Assembly (NCBI GenBank): GCA_012270625.1
Contig: JAAXHZ010000138.1
Location: 1 to 9,417 of the forward strand
DNA: 9,417 nt
Source: Dehalococcoidia bacterium
Lineage (GTDB): Bacteria > Chloroflexota > Dehalococcoidia > SAR202 > UBA11138
Direction of reading: 5' to 3'
Below the pieces are notes generated by a model. The model had not been told where the DNA came from and did no database searches. It saw only the letters and a list, made by a program, of their open reading frames with translations. Below, piece by piece: positions 6,067 through 9,417 of the stretch. Made by a program: the position numbers and the translations under genes. Positions within the stretch are counted from its first letter, which is position 1. Every line of letters begins with the position of its first letter.

Positions 6067-7248
6067 CTATCGCCTGGTTGAGGAGATCGTGGCCTCCAAC
6101 TTACTGAGATGCCCCAGCTTCATGTCGAGATGATCGGATACGGTGCTTGCAGTAATGTTATCTCGATAGAAGTTCTGCAGCACCAGACTGACAAACGCAT
6201 GTCCTAATGAGCTCAGGGCCTTAATATGTGGAAGAGGCCCACCTCCCGATACGGACGGTGGCAATGATTCTTCGTGTTCTGACAGGTACTGCTCTCTCTT
6301 GAGCCTATAGAAGTTGTCGTCGGCCAGACTCGCGAATACCAGCCTGCGTACAAAGGTCTCTCGGCTGACTCCGAATCTCCTTGAGAGGGTATCTATCTCC
6401 CTATCCGACCAGACCTCATGTTCGGTGTGCATACGCACTGTCCGTTCATCATGAATTGCTGTAAGCGGAACCAAGCAAGCGCCGGCGACTCTGTTGCAGA
6501 AGGGCTCTACCATCTCAGCCCCGGCGAGCAGCGATTGGGGTTCAGACAGATCACAGATCCCAGTTGTGCGAATCAGGATGTGGGCTAGCTCGTGAAACAT
6601 CGTAAAGATCCGACGATTATATGAATCTTTAACATTGACGGCGATGACTGGCATTGGCCCGCCGTTCAGAGAGTATCCACTGACCTCACTAGCTTTAACG
6701 TCATATATCTGAAACACTAGAATCCCGGCGCTCTCGAACGCCGCCCGCCAGTTGTTGAAAGATTCTCGCCCATAAGACCACACGCGCTGATCCTTTAGGG
6801 ACACGCCTAAGTGATCCCTGATTCTTTCTCCTAGCTGTTCGGGGTCATCATTGAGTGTCGCAGACATAGTTAGAGTACTAGATTCATAATCGATGAGCCG
6901 CGCAAGCTCATGTGCGATCTGTCTCCTCTCCTGTGCCTTTCGGATGGATAGAGTTAACTCTGGCGACATTGTGCCAAGTCGATGCCCTTGAGGCCTGCGA
7001 AAGTCCTTCATCGCCTGGAAGCCTCGCGGCGGTTGCGACAGATAGAACACCGCTACCGGTCGCTTGTAAATGTCGGCCAACTTTCGCAGCTGCTTTATAG
7101 TTGGTCGGGATTCACCAGTCTCCCATAGGGACAGACGTTCAGGGTTTACCCCCACTTTCCTAGCTACTATTTCAAGATCATAGCCTGAATTGCGTCGGGC
7201 CCATGACAGTATCTCAGGTTTGACAATAGCTGGGACACTCCTCGGCAT
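6067..7248 (-). CDS. XRE-family HTH fused to ImmA/IrrE-type metallopeptidase
   Basis: This 393-residue two-domain protein has an N-terminal Cro/C1-type helix-turn-helix (about 9-66, with W-E-T-G-E-S-R-P-T at 42-50 in the usual recognition region). It continues into an ImmA/IrrE (COG2856, DUF955) zinc-protease domain. The zinc site is His219-Glu220-Leu-Ala-His223 in F-H-E-L-A-H, with Glu248 in E-P-F-C-N-R-V-A as the probable third ligand, so the protease looks active. A tail (about 285-390) contains a second helix-turn-helix-like stretch (R-F-G-V-S-R-E-T-F-V) and a C-terminal block common to this long form. Such proteins repress their own promoter or cleave regulators. Before a PIN-like gene it may act as antitoxin or activator. 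The start is ATG at 7248 with GGGGA five bases upstream. ribF ends 51 bp before it. Base composition is lower in GC than the first transporter gene, suggesting transfer. Confidence 0.92.
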   Translation of the reverse strand: MPRSVPAIVKPEILSWARRNSGYDLEIVARKVGVNPERLSLWETGESRPTIKQLRKLADIYKRPVAVFYLSQPPRGFQAMKDFRRPQGHRLGTMSPELTLSIRKAQERRQIAHELARLIDYESSTLTMSATLNDDPEQLGERIRDHLGVSLKDQRVWSYGRESFNNWRAAFESAGILVFQIYDVKASEVSGYSLNGGPMPVIAVNVKDSYNRRIFTMFHELAHILIRTTGICDLSEPQSLLAGAEMVEPFCNRVAGACLVPLTAIHDERTVRMHTEHEVWSDREIDTLSRRFGVSRETFVRRLVFASLADDNFYRLKREQYLSEHEESLPPSVSGGGPLPHIKALSSLGHAFVSLVLQNFYRDNITASTVSDHLDMKLGHLSKLEATISSTRR

Positions 7249-7253
7249 GGCTT

Positions 7254-7258
7254 TCCCC
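7254..7258 (-). promoter_or_regulatory. Ribosome binding site of the HTH-ImmA/IrrE gene
   Basis: The minus strand reads GGGGA, five bases before the ATG at 7248. The 51-bp gap to ribF is otherwise AT-rich. It holds TTAAAT (7271-7266), which could be a weak -10, but no matching -35, so a separate promoter is not shown. Confidence 0.45.
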
Positions 7259-7299
7259 AGTGGGCATTTAATTGAAAGTCGTGATTTCTTTATGAGATT

Positions 7300-8220
7300 C
7301 TAGCTCAGCGCCGCCCTTGTGTCTTGTACGTCTTTTTCTATCTGCTCCAGCAGCGCCTCGATCGTGTCATACTTCTCTTCCCCGCGCAGGCGCTGTACGA
7401 ACTCCAGGCGAAGCGTCTGGCCGTAGAGGTCTTCTGAGAAGTCCAGCAGGAATGCCTCGATGGTACGGTTTTCACCGTCGTCGAAGGTTGGCCTGAGTCC
7501 GATGCTGGTCGCAGCCATGTACGAGCCGGACTCAACGTGCGCCCATGTCGCGTATATGCCGTCGGATGGGATTATGAGATCCGAGTCCACCTCGAGGTTC
7601 GCGGTCGGGAATCCCAACTCGCGTCCGCGTTTCTGTCCTTGAGCTACGATCCCTTGAATCGAGAAGTTGCGGCCGAGCAGATGCGCCGCGCCCGAGACCT
7701 CTCCGGAGACGATACGTTTCCTGATCGCGGTGCTCTTTACGATGCCGGACGGGTCCGTGACCAGATCGACCGACTTAAACTCGAAACCGATGTCCGAGGC
7801 TAACCCAGGCAGCGTCTCCACGCTTCCATCCCTGCCTCGTCCCATTGCGAAGTCCGGCCCGACCACCAGCTTTCGCATTCGAAGGTCACGTACCAGGATC
7901 CGCAGAAACTCTCGAGAGGAAAGCTGCGCGAGCTCAGGATCGAATGCGACGGCAGCTACGAAGTCGACTCCCAGATCCTTGAGAAGACGGGTCCTCTCGG
8001 CTACGTCAGTTAGAAACTGCACGCGCGTGCCGGGTCTGAGGACGGTGACGGGGTGGTTTTTGAAGGTGACGACGCCGGCCAGCAGTCCGGAAGCTCGCGC
8101 CTCCTCTACCAGCGCGCCAATTAGGTGTCGATGTCCTCGATGCACCCCGTCGAACACGCCTATGGTCAGGGCCGAGTCGCGCGTGAGAGAGAGGTGGTCG
8201 AGGTCTTCTTCTAGGCTCAT
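7300..8220 (-). CDS. ribF: Bifunctional riboflavin kinase / FAD synthetase
   Basis: This 306-residue cytosolic enzyme phosphorylates riboflavin to FMN and adenylates FMN to FAD. The N-terminal nucleotidyltransferase half shows G-V-F-D-G-V-H-R-G-H (21-30), containing the H-x-G-H-type site (His27, His30), then G-P-D-F-A-M-G-R-G-R-D-G-S (121-133) and S-T-A-I-R (163-167). The C-terminal kinase half shows G-R-E-L-G-F-P-T-A-N-L (199-209), D-G-I-Y-A (220-224), I-G-x-R-P-T-F (240-246) and E-A-F-L-L-D-F with L-Y-G (255-267), which contains the catalytic Glu255. The length is normal for the family. The ATG at 8220 has only a distant GAGG (14 bases), but no other start fits. It is followed on the same strand by the HTH-ImmA/IrrE, DUF4411 and tyrS genes, and the ribF-tyrS order may be ancestral, with the pair between them inserted. 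Confidence 0.97.
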   Translation of the reverse strand: MSLEEDLDHLSLTRDSALTIGVFDGVHRGHRHLIGALVEEARASGLLAGVVTFKNHPVTVLRPGTRVQFLTDVAERTRLLKDLGVDFVAAVAFDPELAQLSSREFLRILVRDLRMRKLVVGPDFAMGRGRDGSVETLPGLASDIGFEFKSVDLVTDPSGIVKSTAIRKRIVSGEVSGAAHLLGRNFSIQGIVAQGQKRGRELGFPTANLEVDSDLIIPSDGIYATWAHVESGSYMAATSIGLRPTFDDGENRTIEAFLLDFSEDLYGQTLRLEFVQRLRGEEKYDTIEALLEQIEKDVQDTRAALS

Positions 8221-8319
8221 TGTGGCTCTGTCACCCTCGAAGCAGATCGATTACTAGGATGCGGCATTTTAGGGCTGAATGGCAATATCGAATGGCGCGA
8301 GTTTCAGCAGGCAGCGGTG
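8221..8319 (-). promoter_or_regulatory. Gap between the second MFS gene and ribF, with a weak promoter
   Basis: On the minus strand a -10-like TAAAAT (8271-8266, five of six bases) would give a leader of about 40 bases to ribF, but no good -35 lies at 16-18 bases; TTCGAT at 15 is the closest. GCTGAA and TTCAGC (8303-8308 and 8274-8279) form a 6-bp inverted repeat with a 23-base loop, and GAATGGC occurs twice (8277-8283, 8290-8296). No terminator with a T-run is seen, so read-through from the transporter gene is possible. Confidence 0.3.
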
Positions 8320-9417
8320 TCAGAAGCCCGCGTCTCGAAGATGACGCCTTAAGGTGAGACTCGCGGGCAGTATGGCAGCGGTTGCGACGCCCATCACGAT
8401 CATAGTCGTGTTCAGGCTGAATATGTCAGCCACCAGGCCGTATGCCAGCGGCGCAGCCACTGTGCCGATCTCGTTGGTGGTGTAGAAGAAGCCGTAGAAC
8501 CGCGCTCGACGGCGCGGCGGCACCAGGTTGGCGACGGTAGCGTACAGCACCGAGGACGTGCCGTTGAGACCTATGCCGATGAGCACCATCAGCGGGGCCA
8601 TCAGCAGTGCAGGCGTCACCAGTGACGTGACCAGAAACAGCGCGGTCAGTCCCTTGGTCGCCCATATCAGACTGATGGTGTCCATACGGTCGCCGAGCCA
8701 GCCGCACACGAATTTGCCGATAGCGCCGCCGCCGAACAGCAGGAAGAGCATCGCGCTGATCTGGCCCGGCCCCATGTCTTTCGCGTCCAGCACGAACGGC
8801 AGAAAGACCAGCGCGGAGGTCCGCACAGCCGAGTCGAGCACACCGACTCCGCTCAACGTGACGAAGCCGCCGATGCGAGCCTTCGAGTCATCGGCTGAAC
8901 CGGTTTCTAGGGTCTCTGACGCGCGCGCGTCCGGCCTGCCGATGTCCACAGCGCGGCGCGTGAACATGGATGCGATCATGAAAACCAGACCGGATATTCC
9001 GACGATCAAGAATGTCTCTCGCCACCCAAACCTCACCGCGCACAGTCCGGCCACCAGCGGCGCGAGCATCTTGCCGAGATCGCCAGCGAAGTTGACGGTG
9101 CCTACGGCTGTGGCCCGGCCGCGGTCGTCGTAGGCGCGAGACACCATGCTGGATGCGAGCGGGTGCTGAGTGCCGCCTCCAAGCCCCCCGACACCAGACG
9201 TAATTACGAGAACCAGAAAGACCTGGGAGAGCGCCATAGCGATCAAGCCCCCCGACACCCATATGTTGCCCAGGACCAGCATCCAGAACTCACCAGCCGA
9301 TTCCGCCAGCAGGCCTGCCGGCACCTGAAGAATGGCGGACGCTCCGCTGAAGACAGATCGCAACATGCCCACCTGCGTAAACGACAGACCCATGTCTTCC
9401 CTGATGAACGGCAGCAG
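8320..9417 (-). CDS. MFS transporter, 5' end outside the window
   Basis: This is a major facilitator superfamily membrane transporter of which 365 codons are visible. A methionine at 9393 could be taken for the start, but the frame stays open to the window edge and reads L-L-P-F-I-R-E-D before M-G-L-S-F-T-Q-V-G. This is the usual sequence after helix 1 in this superfamily, so the gene is partial and probably lacks about 20-40 residues here. Visible parts include helix 2 onward, G-L-G-G-G-T-Q-H-P (glycine-rich, around helix 4), R-G-R-A-T-A-V-G, a central polar loop rich in Asp, Glu and Ser, and a second six-helix half ending in a basic tail. The G-G-G-T-Q-H-P segment recalls the fosmidomycin-resistance-like group, but I would not assign a substrate. 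It is unrelated in detail to the transporter at 981. ribF follows 99 bp downstream. Confidence 0.9.
   Translation of the reverse strand: MLPFIREDMGLSFTQVGMLRSVFSGASAILQVPAGLLAESAGEFWMLVLGNIWVSGGLIAMALSQVFLVLVITSGVGGLGGGTQHPLASSMVSRAYDDRGRATAVGTVNFAGDLGKMLAPLVAGLCAVRFGWRETFLIVGISGLVFMIASMFTRRAVDIGRPDARASETLETGSADDSKARIGGFVTLSGVGVLDSAVRTSALVFLPFVLDAKDMGPGQISAMLFLLFGGGAIGKFVCGWLGDRMDTISLIWATKGLTALFLVTSLVTPALLMAPLMVLIGIGLNGTSSVLYATVANLVPPRRRARFYGFFYTTNEIGTVAAPLAYGLVADIFSLNTTMIVMGVATAAILPASLTLRRHLRDAGF

Noticed and set aside
7274..7288. GAAA-N7-TTTC dyad in the gap before the HTH-ImmA/IrrE gene, considered as its own operator
   Set aside because: Only four base pairs per arm with mismatches inside, and no clear promoter beside it. 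Possible but not supportable.
9391..9393. ATG at 9393 as the start of the second MFS gene
   Set aside because: The frame continues upstream to the window edge with L-P-F-I-R-E-D, a segment typical of the inside of these transporters, so the true start lies outside the window.

Overview
The window looks like chromosomal DNA of an uncultured-type Chloroflexota, most likely of the Dehalococcoidia / SAR202 kind. That is an inference from four things: moderately high GC in most genes; a 47-residue four-cysteine protein that I recognise as DUF5679-like; a mix of SDR, MFS and dienelactone-hydrolase genes beside housekeeping genes; and a REP-like palindrome (TTCCCGC-TTTC-GCGGGAA). No rRNA, tRNA, CRISPR array, transposase or integrase was seen.

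Layout. Positions 1-183 hold a REP-like hairpin, a 23-bp tandem repeat whose copies each contain the palindrome GTTGCAAC, and a sigma70-type promoter. These precede a plus-strand pair: a classical SDR oxidoreductase (184-942) and a 12-TM MFS transporter (981-2300). This pair meets a minus-strand dienelactone-hydrolase-like gene (2341-3105) at a GC-rich hairpin (2300-2324). From there to the end every gene is on the minus strand. In transcription order, right to left, these are: a second, partial MFS transporter (8320 to beyond 9417); ribF (7300-8220); an XRE-HTH/ImmA-IrrE metallopeptidase (6067-7248); a PIN-like DUF4411 protein (5589-6050); tyrS (4338-5558); a small DUF5679-like zinc ribbon (3947-4090); a DinB-like protein (3235-3741); and the hydrolase.

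How they work together. The SDR and first MFS gene look like a small catabolic operon for an unknown organic substrate. The hydrolase and DinB-like protein are probably independent enzymes of small-molecule metabolism. ribF makes FMN and FAD, and tyrS charges tRNA-Tyr. The HTH-ImmA/IrrE plus DUF4411 pair has the form of a toxin-antitoxin or stress module. It is sandwiched between ribF and tyrS on the same strand, with gaps of only 51, 16 and 30 bp and no visible terminator. Its GC is clearly lower (45-52% in sampled 60-base stretches) than that of the plus-strand transporter (60-68%). This suggests an acquired module inserted into a housekeeping transcription unit, leaving tyrS directly downstream of the putative toxin gene. 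That arrangement is the most interesting point in the window. The families themselves are known, and I found no wholly new system.
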